From contig JABFSF010000013.1 in the NCBI GenBank assembly GCA_013140755.1, positions 1-59,511 on the forward strand: a stretch of 59,511 nt of DNA. The letters run 5' to 3'. A program made the position numbers and the translations under genes. Source of the DNA: Methylotenera sp. (GTDB lineage: Bacteria > Pseudomonadota > Gammaproteobacteria > Burkholderiales > Methylophilaceae). Within the stretch, counting starts at the first letter, position 1. Each line of letters opens with the position of its first letter. The notes beneath the pieces are model-generated. The model was not told the origin of the DNA and did not search any database. It was given only the letters and a program-made list of their open reading frames with translations. Of the stretch, positions 15,783 to 27,537 are shown in pieces.

Positions 15783-16625
15783 ATGGCTACAGAACACGCA
15801 GATATGGCGCAACACGCTGAACACACTTTGACCCCAGCTGGTTATATAGAGCACCATTTGAGTTTTAATGCGCATCCAGTTGCTGAGGGTGCTGGGTTTT
15901 GGACCTTGCATGTGGATACGTTTGTAATGTCTGTGGTACTTGGTTTAATTGTAATGGGTTTGATTTGGTTGGTTGCACGCAAGGCTACATCGGGTGTGCC
16001 AAGTAAGGGTCAGGCGTTTGTAGAGTTGGTGTTTGGTTTTATTGACGATCAAGTCAAAAACATCTTTCATGGTAACCGTCATAGCTTTATTGCCCCTACT
16101 GCTTTAACTGTGTTTTTATGGGTGTTTGCCATGAATTCTATGGATTTTCTTCCAGTTGATTGGGTTGCAAGCATCGTTTCATTTTTTGGTGGTGAGCATG
16201 CTAAATGGCGCGCTGTACCAACCTCTGATATCAACACCACTTTTGCCTTGGCGTTATCTGTTTGGATTTTGATGATTTTCTTTGCTATCAAGGTCAAAGG
16301 TTTGGGTGGCTGGATACACGAATTATTCTGTGCTCCTTTTGGTTCTAAAATCTGGGTGTGGCCAGCTAACTTTATGTTCAACTTGATTGAATATGTTTCA
16401 AAACCGCTTTCACATTCATTGCGTCTTTTCGGTAATATGTACGCTGGCGAGGTTATCTTTTTATTGCTTGGCCTTTGGGCGGCAACGGGCGTAACGGGTA
16501 CAATTGCGGGCGCGATTTTAGGGGCTGGTTGGTCTATCTTCCATATTCTGATTGTGGCATTGCAAGCGTTTATTTTTATGATGTTGACAGTGGTCTATTT
16601 AGCGATGGCGCATGAGTCGCATTAG
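15783..16625 (+). CDS. atpB: ATP synthase Fo subunit a
   Basis: Membrane subunit that forms the two proton half-channels against the c-ring. 280 residues. The essential arginine lies in [14 protein letters not shown] near residue 220, and the C-terminal helix [24 protein letters not shown] has the expected glutamine and polar residues. The N-terminus [21 protein letters not shown] is histidine-rich, then YIEHHLSFN begins the family core. Starts 29 bases after atpI. Confidence 0.97.
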   Translation: MATEHADMAQHAEHTLTPAGYIEHHLSFNAHPVAEGAGFWTLHVDTFVMSVVLGLIVMGLIWLVARKATSGVPSKGQAFVELVFGFIDDQVKNIFHGNRHSFIAPTALTVFLWVFAMNSMDFLPVDWVASIVSFFGGEHAKWRAVPTSDINTTFALALSVWILMIFFAIKVKGLGGWIHELFCAPFGSKIWVWPANFMFNLIEYVSKPLSHSLRLFGNMYAGEVIFLLLGLWAATGVTGTIAGAILGAGWSIFHILIVALQAFIFMMLTVVYLAMAHESH

Positions 16626-16683
16626 TTTGAATGTAATTAAGTTTTTTAGAGGTTTGTTTTAAGTAGTTTTATTTTTAAAGTAG

Positions 16684-16986
<303 letters not shown>

Positions 16987-17062
16987 TTAGCAGTTTTAAG
17001 CTAGCTAGTCATTTGGTTTACACTCGGTGGCTAGTGTTTATGATTAACAACATGGATCAAAA

Positions 17063-17533
17063 ATGAACATTAACTTTACACTTATCGCACAAGCTATCGC
17101 ATTTGCTGTGTTGATTTGGTTTACAGTGAAATTCGTTTGGCCGCCGCTTTTAAAAGCGATTGAAACGCGCCAAAAGGAAATTGCAGATGGTTTGGCAGCA
17201 GCAGCAGATGGCAGAAATGCGCTTGAAGCGGCCGCTAAAAAATCAGAAGTGACATTGACTGAAGCTAAACAAAAGGCGAGTGAAATCATTGCGCAAGCTG
17301 AAAAACGCGGCACACAAATTATCGAAGAAGCTAAAGGTAATGCCAAAGTTGAAGGGGATCGTATCGTCGCTGGTGCTAAGGCTGAAATTGAGCAAGAAGT
17401 AAACCGCGCTAAAGAGGGTTTGCGTGCACAGGTTTCTACATTGGCAATTGCGGGTGCTGAAAAGATTTTGCGTAAAGAAATTGATGCAAAAGCACACAGC
17501 GAATTGTTGGCTAAACTTGCAGCAGAGCTTTAA
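17063..17533 (+). CDS. atpF: ATP synthase Fo subunit b
   Basis: Peripheral-stalk subunit linking subunit a to the F1 head. 156 residues. The N-terminal membrane helix begins [19 protein letters not shown] with the conserved FVWPPL at its end. A long charged coiled coil rich in alanine, glutamate and lysine fills the rest ([17 protein letters not shown]). This layout and length are standard. Follows atpE by 76 bases and is followed by atpH at 24 bases. Confidence 0.97.
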   Translation: MNINFTLIAQAIAFAVLIWFTVKFVWPPLLKAIETRQKEIADGLAAAADGRNALEAAAKKSEVTLTEAKQKASEIIAQAEKRGTQIIEEAKGNAKVEGDRIVAGAKAEIEQEVNRAKEGLRAQVSTLAIAGAEKILRKEIDAKAHSELLAKLAAEL

Positions 17534-17557
17534 GGTTAAGGGATAAAGGAAAATCAC

Positions 17558-18094
17558 ATGGCTGAATTATCAACCATCGCAAGGCCTTATGCAGTTGCTG
17601 CCTATAAATTAGGTCGCGAGCAGAGGGCCTTGGGCAAATGGTCTGAGATGTTGAGTTTTGCCGCGGCAGTTGCTAACAATGCGCAAATCAAAGCTTATAT
17701 TCAAGACCCTAAAGTGGTGAGCAGTGATTTGCAGGCGACTTTCTTGAAGGCGTGCGGCGAAAACCTCAATGAAAACGGACAGAATTTGGTCAGGGTTTTG
17801 GTTGAGTATGGTCGTTTGTCTATTGTGCCAGAGATTTATAGCGCATTTGAAGCATTGAAAGCGCAAGATGAAGGCACTTTGGATGCGCAGATTATTGCAG
17901 CAGCTAAGATTAGCGCGGCAGATACCAAAGACTTGGTAAAACGTTTGGAAGCAAAATTCGGCAAGAAAATTGAGGCTAGTGTTTCTGTTGATCCAGAAAT
18001 TATCGGCGGCATCAAAATTATTGTTGGTGATACCGTAATAGACGCATCCGTTAAAGGCCAGTTACAAAATTTAGCCTATTCGCTTACAGCATAA
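17558..18094 (+). CDS. atpH: ATP synthase F1 subunit delta
   Basis: Connects the peripheral stalk to the top of the alpha/beta hexamer. 178 residues. The N-terminal helical domain begins MAELSTIARPYAVAAYKLG, the usual ARPYA-A motif. The C-terminal signature IIGGIKIIVGDTVIDASVKGQL matches the family. No anomalies. Spaced 18 bases before atpA, with AGGAG upstream of the next start. Confidence 0.97.
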   Translation: MAELSTIARPYAVAAYKLGREQRALGKWSEMLSFAAAVANNAQIKAYIQDPKVVSSDLQATFLKACGENLNENGQNLVRVLVEYGRLSIVPEIYSAFEALKAQDEGTLDAQIIAAAKISAADTKDLVKRLEAKFGKKIEASVSVDPEIIGGIKIIVGDTVIDASVKGQLQNLAYSLTA

Positions 18095-18112
18095 GGCACA
18101 GGAGACTAAGTA

Positions 18113-19654
18113 ATGCAGTTATCAACATCAGAAATCAGTGAACTGATTAAAAGCAGATTAGAAAATTTTTCCACCAGTGCTGAAGCGCGTACTCAAGGTA
18201 CTGTGATTTCAGTGACTGATGGTATCGTTCGTATTCATGGTCTATCAAACGTGATGTCAGGCGAGATGATTGAATTCCCAGGCAATACATTCGGCTTGGC
18301 ACTTAACCTAGAGCGTGACTCAGTGGGTGCGGTGGTGTTGGGCGATTACGAGCACATTACAGAAGGCGACGTATGTAAATGTACAGGCCGCATCTTGGAA
18401 GTGCCTGTGGGTCCAGAGTTGATTGGTCGTGTGGTGAATGCCTTAGGTCAGCCAATTGACGGCAAAGGTCCAGTCAATGCAAAAATGACGGACAAAATTG
18501 AAAAAGTCGCACCAGGTGTGATTGCGCGTAAATCAGTTTCACAACCAGTTCAAACAGGTTTGAAATCAGTTGACTCAATGGTTCCAGTTGGCCGTGGTCA
18601 ACGTGAGTTAATCATTGGCGACCGTCAAACAGGTAAAACAGCGGTTGCGGTGGATGCGATCATCAATCAAAAAGGTCAAAACATGACCTGTATCTATGTT
18701 GCGATTGGCCAAAAGGCATCTACAGTTGCTAACGTTGTACGTAAATTAGAAGAAAACGGTGCATTAGCTTACACAATCGTGGTTGCTGCTACTGCATCTG
18801 ACTCAGCTGCATTGCAATTCTTGGCGCCATATGCTGGTTGTACCATGGGTGAATACTTCCGCGATCGTGGTCAAGATGCATTGATTGTTTACGATGACTT
18901 GACAAAACAAGCGATTGCTTACCGTCAAATTTCATTGTTGTTACGCCGTCCACCAGGCCGTGAAGCTTACCCAGGTGACGTGTTCTACATCCACTCACGT
19001 TTGTTAGAGCGTGCTGCTCGTGTGAACGAAGAGTATGTAGAGAAGTTCACCAACGGTGAAGTTAAAGGTAAAACAGGTTCATTGACTGCATTGCCAGTGA
19101 TTGAAACTGCGGCTGGTGACGTTTCTGCATTCGTTCCAACTAACGTAATTTCGATTACTGATGGTCAAATCTTCTTAGAAACTGACTTGTTCAACGCTGG
19201 TATTCGCCCTGCGATTAACGCTGGTATTTCAGTGTCTCGCGTAGGTGGTGCTGCACAAACTAAAGTCATCAAGAAATTGGGTGGCGGTGTTCGTTTAGCT
19301 TTAGCGCAATATCGTGAGTTAGCAGCGTTCGCGCAGTTCGCATCTGATTTGGATGAAGCAACACGTAAACAATTAGACCGCGGTCGTATGTTTACTGAGT
19401 TGATGAAACAAGCACAATATGCACCCTTAAGCGTATCAAACATGGCGATTAGCTTGTTTGCTGCTAATAAAGGTTACTTTGATGATGTAGCAACTAACAA
19501 AGTATTAGCATTTGAAGGCAAGTTGCACGGCTTTATTGCTTCTAAATACAAAGCGTTAGCTGACGCAATTGAAACAAGCAAAGACTTAAGTGGCGATAAC
19601 GAAAAAGCACTTGATGCAGCAATTCAAGACTTCAAAGCGACAACTGCTTACTAA
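18113..19654 (+). CDS. atpA: ATP synthase F1 subunit alpha
   Basis: Regulatory nucleotide-binding subunit of F1. 513 residues, standard. The P-loop GDRQTGKTA is at about 169-177, and the subunit-alpha signature [17 protein letters not shown] lies near 364-380. The N-terminus [19 protein letters not shown] is the usual delta-contacting helix. Codon use and the clean frame fit a highly expressed housekeeping gene. Confidence 0.99.
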   Translation: MQLSTSEISELIKSRLENFSTSAEARTQGTVISVTDGIVRIHGLSNVMSGEMIEFPGNTFGLALNLERDSVGAVVLGDYEHITEGDVCKCTGRILEVPVGPELIGRVVNALGQPIDGKGPVNAKMTDKIEKVAPGVIARKSVSQPVQTGLKSVDSMVPVGRGQRELIIGDRQTGKTAVAVDAIINQKGQNMTCIYVAIGQKASTVANVVRKLEENGALAYTIVVAATASDSAALQFLAPYAGCTMGEYFRDRGQDALIVYDDLTKQAIAYRQISLLLRRPPGREAYPGDVFYIHSRLLERAARVNEEYVEKFTNGEVKGKTGSLTALPVIETAAGDVSAFVPTNVISITDGQIFLETDLFNAGIRPAINAGISVSRVGGAAQTKVIKKLGGGVRLALAQYRELAAFAQFASDLDEATRKQLDRGRMFTELMKQAQYAPLSVSNMAISLFAANKGYFDDVATNKVLAFEGKLHGFIASKYKALADAIETSKDLSGDNEKALDAAIQDFKATTAY

Positions 19655-19692
19655 TATCTAACTATTAGGAAAACTTACCTAGGGGTATTGGA

Positions 19693-20631
19693 ATGGCTGG
19701 AAGTAAAGAAATTAGAACCAAGATCAAGAGTGTAGAAAATACACGCAAGATTACCAAGGCGATGGAGATGGTTGCCGCTTCTAAAATGCGTAAAGCGCAA
19801 GATAGAATGCGTGCGTCACGTCCGTATGCTGAGAAAATTCGTAATGTTGCAGCTCACCTTTCGTTAGCACACTCTGAATATAAACATCCTTTCTTAGTAA
19901 AGCGTGATGATGTTAAGAATGTTGGCGTTATTGTTGTGAGCTCAGACAAAGGTTTGTGCGGTGGTTTAAATACCAACGTATTGCGGTTAACGGTTAACCA
20001 AATGAAAACTTGGGAAATCGAAGGCAAGAAATTGTCTGTAAGCGCGATTGGTAATAAAGGTTACAGCTTTATGAACCGCGTCGGAGCAAATGTGAAGTCA
20101 CACATTATCGGATTAGGTGATGTGCCTCATTTAGAAGCACTTATTGGTACGATTAAGGTAATGCTTGATGCTTATACATCTGGCGAAATTGATCAGTTGC
20201 ATATCTGTTATACACGTTTCATCAATACGATGAAGCAAGAGCCTGTGATTGAACAATTACTACCTTTGACAGCTGAGCGTTTAGGTACACACCCAACGGA
20301 AGAAAAGTCTGAGGCGTTGAGTCCTAGTGCTGTTGTTAAGAGTGCGCTTCAAATCGGTGCGGCTAAAGGCCATTGGGATTACATTTACGAGCCTGAAGCT
20401 AAACCTGTGATTGACCAATTGATGGTGCGTTACATTGAGTCACTCGTGTATAACGCTGTGTCTGAGAATATGGCATCTGAGCAATCATCACGTATGGTAG
20501 CGATGAAGTCAGCGTCTGACAATGCGAAAAACGTAATTGGTGAATTGAAGCTAGTTTACAACAAAGCGCGTCAAGCGGCGATTACCAAAGAAATCTCAGA
20601 GATTGTTGGTGGTGCCGCAGCAGTTGCGTAA
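19693..20631 (+). CDS. atpG: ATP synthase F1 subunit gamma
   Basis: Central rotor shaft. 312 residues, somewhat longer than the 287 of E. coli because of an insertion around residues 195-225 ([18 protein letters not shown]), which is common in betaproteobacteria. The N-terminal helix [27 protein letters not shown] and the C-terminal helix ending [15 protein letters not shown] are both conserved. Located between atpA and atpD as expected. Confidence 0.98.
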   Translation: MAGSKEIRTKIKSVENTRKITKAMEMVAASKMRKAQDRMRASRPYAEKIRNVAAHLSLAHSEYKHPFLVKRDDVKNVGVIVVSSDKGLCGGLNTNVLRLTVNQMKTWEIEGKKLSVSAIGNKGYSFMNRVGANVKSHIIGLGDVPHLEALIGTIKVMLDAYTSGEIDQLHICYTRFINTMKQEPVIEQLLPLTAERLGTHPTEEKSEALSPSAVVKSALQIGAAKGHWDYIYEPEAKPVIDQLMVRYIESLVYNAVSENMASEQSSRMVAMKSASDNAKNVIGELKLVYNKARQAAITKEISEIVGGAAAVA

Positions 20632-20664
20632 GCAAATAAAGAATTTAATTTAAGTAATATCTGA

Positions 20665-22122
<1,458 letters not shown>

Positions 22123-22155
22123 GCTTTACTTAGTTAAACGCTTTAAGGAAAAATA

Positions 22156-22581
22156 ATGGTAAATACCGTTCATATTGATGTAGTCAGTGCAGAGGCAAGC
22201 ATATTCTCAGGTGAAGCTGAGTTTGTGGTTGCACCTGCAAGTGCTGGTGAAGTGGGTTTGTTTCCGAATCATGCCCCGATGATTACAACGATTAAACCTG
22301 GTGCTTTGCGTATTAAGCAAGTTAATGAAGCGCAGGAAGTCTTGATTTTTATCTCAGGTGGAATGCTAGAAGTTCAGCCTGGTGTAATCACAGTGTTGGC
22401 AGATACGGCAGTACGTGGTCATGATTTAGATGAAGCTAAGGCACTTGAAGCAAAACAAGCAGCTGAAGAAGCAATGAAGAATAGAACTTCAGATGTTGAC
22501 TATGCAAAAGCTCAAGCCGAATTATCAGAAGCGGTTGCACAGATTCAAGCGATTGAGCGTTTACGCAAACACACGCATTAG
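22156..22581 (+). CDS. atpC: ATP synthase F1 subunit epsilon
   Basis: Regulatory subunit of the rotor that can inhibit ATP hydrolysis. 141 residues. The N-terminal beta sandwich includes [19 protein letters not shown] (residues 35-53), and the C-terminal helical hairpin is alanine/glutamate-rich ([17 protein letters not shown]). It is the last gene of the operon and is followed by a very strong terminator at 22605-22642. Confidence 0.98.
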   Translation: MVNTVHIDVVSAEASIFSGEAEFVVAPASAGEVGLFPNHAPMITTIKPGALRIKQVNEAQEVLIFISGGMLEVQPGVITVLADTAVRGHDLDEAKALEAKQAAEEAMKNRTSDVDYAKAQAELSEAVAQIQAIERLRKHTH

Positions 22582-22604
22582 TCTGAAGATGCGCGTTTCT
22601 TAAT

Positions 22605-22642
22605 AAAACAATTAAGGCAGCCTTGGCTGCCTTAATTGTTTT
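22605..22642. terminator. Bidirectional terminator after atpC
   Basis: 18-base perfect inverted repeat AAAACAATTAAGGCAGCC / GGCTGCCTTAATTGTTTT with a TT centre. It lies between convergent atpC (plus) and the DoxX gene (minus), with A/T tracts on both sides, and probably serves both. Confidence 0.92.
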
Positions 22643-22675
22643 ATAACACAGGTTTTGCGTTCAATCCGTCTAAAG

Positions 22676-23044
22676 TTACTTTTTAAGGCTATCAATGCTA
22701 CATGCGGTCACTGAATGCGCATGTAGCATGAACAAGCCACCTGCAATAGCTAAGTATTGCAACACAGGTAGCTTTAGCAAAAATGACAACAAAATGGCAT
22801 AAATTGCCATAAATAGTGCAAAAGCCTTTGTCTTGTAGCCCAAAAATAAGGCTAATCCTCCCACCAAGTTGACCAAAATAATCAACGGGGCAAAAATACT
22901 TGGCAAACCTAAACTCCCTAATTGTGCTTGGTATTGTAAGTAACCATCAGGATGGCTGGTAAACCCGATAATTAAGGCAATGACCTGTATTAGAAAGATT
23001 TGCGCCAACAAAATGCGTGCAACAGCGGGTAGATATTTTTGCAT
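22676..23044 (-). CDS. DoxX family membrane protein
   Basis: 122-residue integral membrane protein with four predicted helices (about 8-28, 48-68, 70-88 and 92-110). The RILLAQIFLIQVIALIIGF start, PLIILVNLVGGLALFLGYKTK centre and QYLAIAGGLFMLHAH end match the DoxX/YphA layout. Members are linked to redox or quinone processes, but no specific reaction can be assigned here. The C-terminal part contains SVTACSIDSLKK. It stands alone on the minus strand. Confidence 0.85.
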   Translation of the reverse strand: MQKYLPAVARILLAQIFLIQVIALIIGFTSHPDGYLQYQAQLGSLGLPSIFAPLIILVNLVGGLALFLGYKTKAFALFMAIYAILLSFLLKLPVLQYLAIAGGLFMLHAHSVTACSIDSLKK

Positions 23045-23120
23045 ATAACACCTTTAGTATTAAATTAAATCGATTAAAAACACCCCTAATAATGCCTGTT
23101 AGTTTATTAAGGTGCAAGCA

Positions 23121-24305
23121 TTACGAAGTAACATCATCATTTAATTGATTGGTATTTTTAGGTATTGTTAATCGAACAGAAGATAACATTTGCCCAACCT
23201 CAGCCCTAATTGTGTGACTGAGTGTTTGAGTAATATTAGGCACCTCAATTGCAAGGACGTCTTGAACTTTGCTTGCCAATTTAGCTTCAATTTCTGGTAA
23301 ATCCGCATCTAAGTGACTGCTAAAATCAGTTTTAACAGTTTCAGCCAAAGCGTTTAAATCCAGTTTGAGTTGCTCTATTAAGTCATCTGAGTAACTTTGA
23401 TAAAGCACAGGAAACGCGCCTAGCATTTTTTGTTCCAATTGTTGCTGCGATTGCAGTTGAAGCGCATCTAAATAAACGTTGATCTCAGTATGCGTTTGCT
23501 GTGTGAGGTCGCGATAGACCGTGATAAGTTCATCAGCAAGTGAAGTTTTATGTTCCTTTAGAATGTTGTCATGTAAGCGTTCGATTTGTAATTGCAGTTT
23601 CGCAATGGCTTCTTCAATATTCGATTTCTCTAAAATCAATAAGGTTGCTTGTATTTTTGCAATCAAATGTTCTTCTAATTGCGGTAGTGCTTGAATGAGA
23701 CGTGACTCAATTTCAGCAATGCTTTGCGATTTCACGATTTGCAAGGTGACGTCTAAATCGGCCTTCACGATGGATGCACTGGTTTGTAGCATTTGAGGCA
23801 GTGTGGTTGCTAGGTCTGCTTGCGTTTTATCAACAAATTGAGTCATTTGGTTGATAATCGCTTGTTCGGCATCAGTAATGGCGGTTTGCATAGCACGATT
23901 GATTTCGTGCTGAATCGTGGATTTAATCTCAGTGACTACAGCTTGTTGAATTGCTTCAATTTCAACGTTGATATGTTGTTTTAAAGAGTGTACTGAGGTT
24001 TGAAAAGATTCATCAAGCTTTTGTGATAGTTGTTGGTTTTGCTGTGCATAGTGTTGGCTTAATGCGCTGGATAAATAAGCTTGATTAGCCTTTTGAATGT
24101 TGGCAGATTCACCGAGCAAAAAACTCATCAGATTCTGTTGTATAGATTCACGCAAATGTTGCGTAATGGTTGCTTCAACCTCAGTTAATAAAGCGGGCTT
24201 TAAGGTTTTTGATAATTGTGCGATTAACTCTGGTGTGATAATCGCTTGAGGTGTGGTAGGGGTAGAATGTACCTCTGTCAATATGGGAATATCTTCTTCT
24301 TTCAT
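23121..24305 (-). CDS. Uncharacterised long amphipathic-helix protein next to holC
   Basis: 394 residues with no recognised catalytic motif. After a short N-terminus containing IPILTEV (residues 6-12), the rest is almost wholly alpha-helical, rich in Gln, Leu, Glu, Ala, Ile and Ser, and reads as degenerate repeats of LxxxLxxxI/Vxx type (for example HLRESIQQNLMSFLL, SVHSLKQHINVEIEAIQQ, QLEEHLIAKIQATLLILE). This resembles apolipoprotein-like or long coiled-coil proteins. There is no signal peptide or membrane segment. It lies 45 bases after holC on the same strand, so it may be transcribed with pepA-holC. A similar IPxLTEV start in a DUF2486-type gene next to holC in other betaproteobacteria is recalled, which would make this a length variant; that is uncertain. 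Confidence 0.7.
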   Translation of the reverse strand: MKEEDIPILTEVHSTPTTPQAIITPELIAQLSKTLKPALLTEVEATITQHLRESIQQNLMSFLLGESANIQKANQAYLSSALSQHYAQQNQQLSQKLDESFQTSVHSLKQHINVEIEAIQQAVVTEIKSTIQHEINRAMQTAITDAEQAIINQMTQFVDKTQADLATTLPQMLQTSASIVKADLDVTLQIVKSQSIAEIESRLIQALPQLEEHLIAKIQATLLILEKSNIEEAIAKLQLQIERLHDNILKEHKTSLADELITVYRDLTQQTHTEINVYLDALQLQSQQQLEQKMLGAFPVLYQSYSDDLIEQLKLDLNALAETVKTDFSSHLDADLPEIEAKLASKVQDVLAIEVPNITQTLSHTIRAEVGQMLSSVRLTIPKNTNQLNDDVTS

Positions 24306-24350
24306 CTTGCATACTCCAAATGGTAATAGTTCACCAGATTCTAATAAAGA

Positions 24351-24776
24351 TTAAATCAATTTAGCCATATCTGTCATTTTGATTTCGTAACCACGTTCAC
24401 GATAAAACCGATAGCGAGTTCTTGCCGCTACTTTATCGCTTTCATCTGTACCGACCAATTCAACTAAATATCTGAATCTACTAAAAAAAGCGGGCGTTTC
24501 ATGATGGCAGTTAATCAGTACATCATCTTGAATATGTGTATTGGTGTGCGTTTGAAAGATGATAGGTGCAAATTTACTTGTGGTATCTTCTAAATGCGCA
24601 CTGGGCAAAAAGCTTGTACTTGAATGTTGCCATAGTTGCTGCTGCAATTGTTGCGCAATGTTGTTGTTTTGAACAATAATGGTTAATTGCCGACCTTTTG
24701 CGACCGCTTTGTCGCATAGTTCGGCAATTTTTACATATTTATCTGGCACGTTAGAAAAAAATTCAATCCGTGTCAT
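24351..24776 (-). CDS. holC: DNA polymerase III chi subunit
   Basis: Clamp-loader accessory subunit that binds single-stranded-DNA-binding protein. 141 residues from the ATG at 24776 (MTRIEFFSNVPDKYVKIAELC); the frame also offers a TTG one codon earlier. Family features are the N-terminal RIEFFSNV strand, CDKAVAKGRQLTIIV, and the C-terminal RYRFYRERGYEIKMTDM. It directly follows pepA (14-base spacing), the common pepA-holC order. Confidence 0.94.
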   Translation of the reverse strand: MTRIEFFSNVPDKYVKIAELCDKAVAKGRQLTIIVQNNNIAQQLQQQLWQHSSTSFLPSAHLEDTTSKFAPIIFQTHTNTHIQDDVLINCHHETPAFFSRFRYLVELVGTDESDKVAARTRYRFYRERGYEIKMTDMAKLI

Positions 24777-24792
24777 CAATCATTATCCCACA

Positions 24793-26310
24793 TTATTTTG
24801 CTTGAATACGTGCTTGTAAAAAAGCCGTTAAAAGCGGCACAGGGCGACCTGTGCCACCTTTTTCTTTACCTGATTTCCAAGCAGTGCCTGCAATATCTAA
24901 ATGCGCCCAGTCATATTTTTTCGTGAAGCGAGAAAGAAAGCAAGCCGCAGTGATGCTACCTGCTGCGCGCCCGCCAATATTCGCCATGTCAGCAAAGTTA
25001 CTGTCTAATTGGGGTTGGTAATCATCCCACATTGGCATGTGCCAAGCGCGGTCTAAGGCAGTTTCCCCCGCGTTTAAGAGTTGTTTAGCTAGCGCATCAT
25101 TGTTACTGAATAGTCCACTGGCATGTGCGCCTAGAGCGATCACACATGCTCCTGTTAGTGTGGCAATATCTATCACGGCACTGGGTTCAAAGCGTTCTGC
25201 ATAAGTCAGCGCATCGCATAAAATTAAGCGGCCTTCAGCATCCGTGTTTAATACTTCAATGGTTAGACCAGACATACTTGTGAGTACATCACCTGGACGT
25301 GTTGCACGCCCACTAGGCATATTTTCACAAGTAGGAATAATGCCAATCACATTGAGCGGTAAATTCAATTCTGCAATGGTTTTAAATGTACCGATCACAC
25401 TAGCTGCACCACACATGTCATACTTCATTTCATCCATTTCAGCACCAGGTTTGAGCGAAATGCCGCCAGTATCAAAGGTGATGCCTTTGCCGACAAGTAC
25501 CACAGGTTTTTGGTCATTTTGACCTTTTAAATGCTGCATAACAATGAGCTTTGGCGGCTCATCACTGCCTTGTGTAACGCCTAAGAATGAGCCCATACCA
25601 AGCTGTGCAATCGCTTCGCGCTCTAAAACCTCCACCTTGAAACCATATTGATTTGCAAGTGCTTGCGCTTGGTTGGCTAAATAAGTGGGTGTACATACAT
25701 TAGGCGGTAAATTGCCTAAATCTTTGGCTAAACTTACCCCCTTAGCCAAAGCCATTCCCTCTGCCATGGCAACTTCAGCTAGTTTGATATCACTTACTTG
25801 GCTAATGTTGATGTGTAACGCTTCAATAGATTTTTTGCAGTTTTTTTCTGCATCAGCATCTTTTTTCTTAATTGCATCAAATTTATAAGTAACATCAGCA
25901 ATGGTTTCTACCAAACGTGCAATTTTCCAGTGTAATGGTTGAGACTGAACGGAAATCTCAGCCAAGCAAATCAAGGCTTGGCTAATCGCGCCCTGATTAA
26001 GTGCCTTAACAGCGGCTTTAATGGCTTTAATATAAGATTTTTCAGTAAAGTCTTCTTGTTTGCCTAACCCCACTAACAAGACGCGCTGACTAGGCAAGTT
26101 TGGAATATGATGCAACATCACAGTGGATTCTAATTTACCCGTCATATCCCCTTGCTGAATCATACGAGCAATATAACCTCCCGATAAAACATCAAGGGCT
26201 TGCGCCGCATTTGATAATTGAGAAGATGTTTCTGAAGCTGTAAATACACCTACTACCAAACAATCGTAACTGTCTTTACCCAAATCACTACTTTTTATGC
26301 TAAATTCCAT
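24793..26310 (-). CDS. pepA: Leucyl aminopeptidase (cytosol aminopeptidase, M17)
   Basis: Two-metal aminopeptidase that removes N-terminal residues from peptides. 505 residues from the ATG at 26310 (MEFSIKSSDLGKDSYDCLVV). The frame extends 24 bases upstream to a TTG, but the AAGG ribosome-binding site lies within that extension, so the ATG is preferred. The metal-binding region has VGKGITFDTGGISLKPG, and the M17 signature NTDAEGRL is present, followed by LCDAL. Normal length. Some PepA proteins also bind DNA; that is not inferable here. Confidence 0.97.
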   Translation of the reverse strand: MEFSIKSSDLGKDSYDCLVVGVFTASETSSQLSNAAQALDVLSGGYIARMIQQGDMTGKLESTVMLHHIPNLPSQRVLLVGLGKQEDFTEKSYIKAIKAAVKALNQGAISQALICLAEISVQSQPLHWKIARLVETIADVTYKFDAIKKKDADAEKNCKKSIEALHINISQVSDIKLAEVAMAEGMALAKGVSLAKDLGNLPPNVCTPTYLANQAQALANQYGFKVEVLEREAIAQLGMGSFLGVTQGSDEPPKLIVMQHLKGQNDQKPVVLVGKGITFDTGGISLKPGAEMDEMKYDMCGAASVIGTFKTIAELNLPLNVIGIIPTCENMPSGRATRPGDVLTSMSGLTIEVLNTDAEGRLILCDALTYAERFEPSAVIDIATLTGACVIALGAHASGLFSNNDALAKQLLNAGETALDRAWHMPMWDDYQPQLDSNFADMANIGGRAAGSITAACFLSRFTKKYDWAHLDIAGTAWKSGKEKGGTGRPVPLLTAFLQARIQAK

Positions 26311-26434
26311 CTTGTTGTACCTTAATATATTCAATCATCTTAAAAACTAACTAAATTATCGCGTGTTTTACTACTCATGCATAGTCATATCATGACGGCT
26401 ACCAACCTTAATGTATTTTATTTAAAAAATAGAC

Positions 26435-27529
26435 ATGCTTTTTAAACGCTCACTTAAACAAGAACTCATCTTAGCACTTGCTGGGGCAATATTGATTTTG
26501 CTGGGCATTGTTTTAGCGCAACGAGCGGCCTCAATCGTGCGTTTGGCGGCAAAAGGCATTTTGCCCAATGATGCGATTACAACCTTGTTGGGTTTAAATC
26601 TTATGATGTATTTGCCAATGATATTATCACTCGCTTTGTTTTTGGCGGTGTTGATGACGCTATCTAGATGGTATCGCGATAGTGAAATGACGATATGGTT
26701 TAGTGCGGGAATGAGCATTACGCATTGGATTCGCCCAGTATTATCAGTAGCGATACCACTAATGGTCATTATTGCATGTTTAAGTTTGTTTCTTACCCCT
26801 TGGTCTGTGCAAAAATCAGAAAACTTTCGTACAGAACTTAAAAGTCGTGATGAGCTTTCCACTATTAGCCCAGGGGTGTTTAAAGAGACACAAAATGGAG
26901 AGCGTGTCTATTTTATTGAAAGCTTTGATGCCTTAGGTAATGTGGTGAAAAATGTATTTATTCAAACCATTCAGCACCAAAAATTAGGCATTATCGTGGC
27001 TTCTGAGGGAAGTCGTGTGACTGAAAAAAATGGCGATCATTTTTTAGTATTAGAAAACGGCAGACGTTATCAAGGAGCCCGCAATACTGCGGAGTATGCA
27101 ACAACAGAGTTTGAACGCTATGCTGTGCGTGTTGAAGCCAAAGAGGTGAAACAAGAAGACCCTTCTACACAATCCGTTTCAAGTGCAACTTTATTGAAAG
27201 AAAAAACGCCCAGTAATAAAGCTGAGTTGCAATGGCGACTTGCCATGCCAATTTCTGCTCTTTTATTGGCTTTGTTAGCCATTCCACTCAGTGCCATAGA
27301 CCCTCGCGCAGGGCGAACCGCCAATTTTGCTTTAGCCTTGTTAGTTTATATTGTTTATACAAACTTACTGAGCATTATGCAGGCATGGATAGTACAGGGA
27401 AAAGTAAGCCCCACTATAGGCTTGTGGCCTGTTCATGGATTATTTTTATTAATAATAATCTACATGTTTTACCGCAGAACCAAACAATTGCCTTTGTTAC
27501 CGAGTTTTAATTTAGTGCGCAAAGTTTAA
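26435..27529 (+). CDS. lptF: LPS export permease LptF
   Basis: Inner-membrane permease subunit of the LptB2FG transporter that moves lipopolysaccharide towards the outer membrane. 364 residues. Three N-terminal membrane helices (about 10-30, 50-72, 98-122), a periplasmic beta-jellyroll domain (about 125-265), and three C-terminal helices. The family start LFKRSLKQELILALAGAILILLGIVLAQR is typical, as is the PLSAIDPRAGR loop near 288. Divergent from pepA and followed 8 bases later by lptG. Confidence 0.95.
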   Translation: MLFKRSLKQELILALAGAILILLGIVLAQRAASIVRLAAKGILPNDAITTLLGLNLMMYLPMILSLALFLAVLMTLSRWYRDSEMTIWFSAGMSITHWIRPVLSVAIPLMVIIACLSLFLTPWSVQKSENFRTELKSRDELSTISPGVFKETQNGERVYFIESFDALGNVVKNVFIQTIQHQKLGIIVASEGSRVTEKNGDHFLVLENGRRYQGARNTAEYATTEFERYAVRVEAKEVKQEDPSTQSVSSATLLKEKTPSNKAELQWRLAMPISALLLALLAIPLSAIDPRAGRTANFALALLVYIVYTNLLSIMQAWIVQGKVSPTIGLWPVHGLFLLIIIYMFYRRTKQLPLLPSFNLVRKV

Positions 27530-27537
27530 GCGTCATC

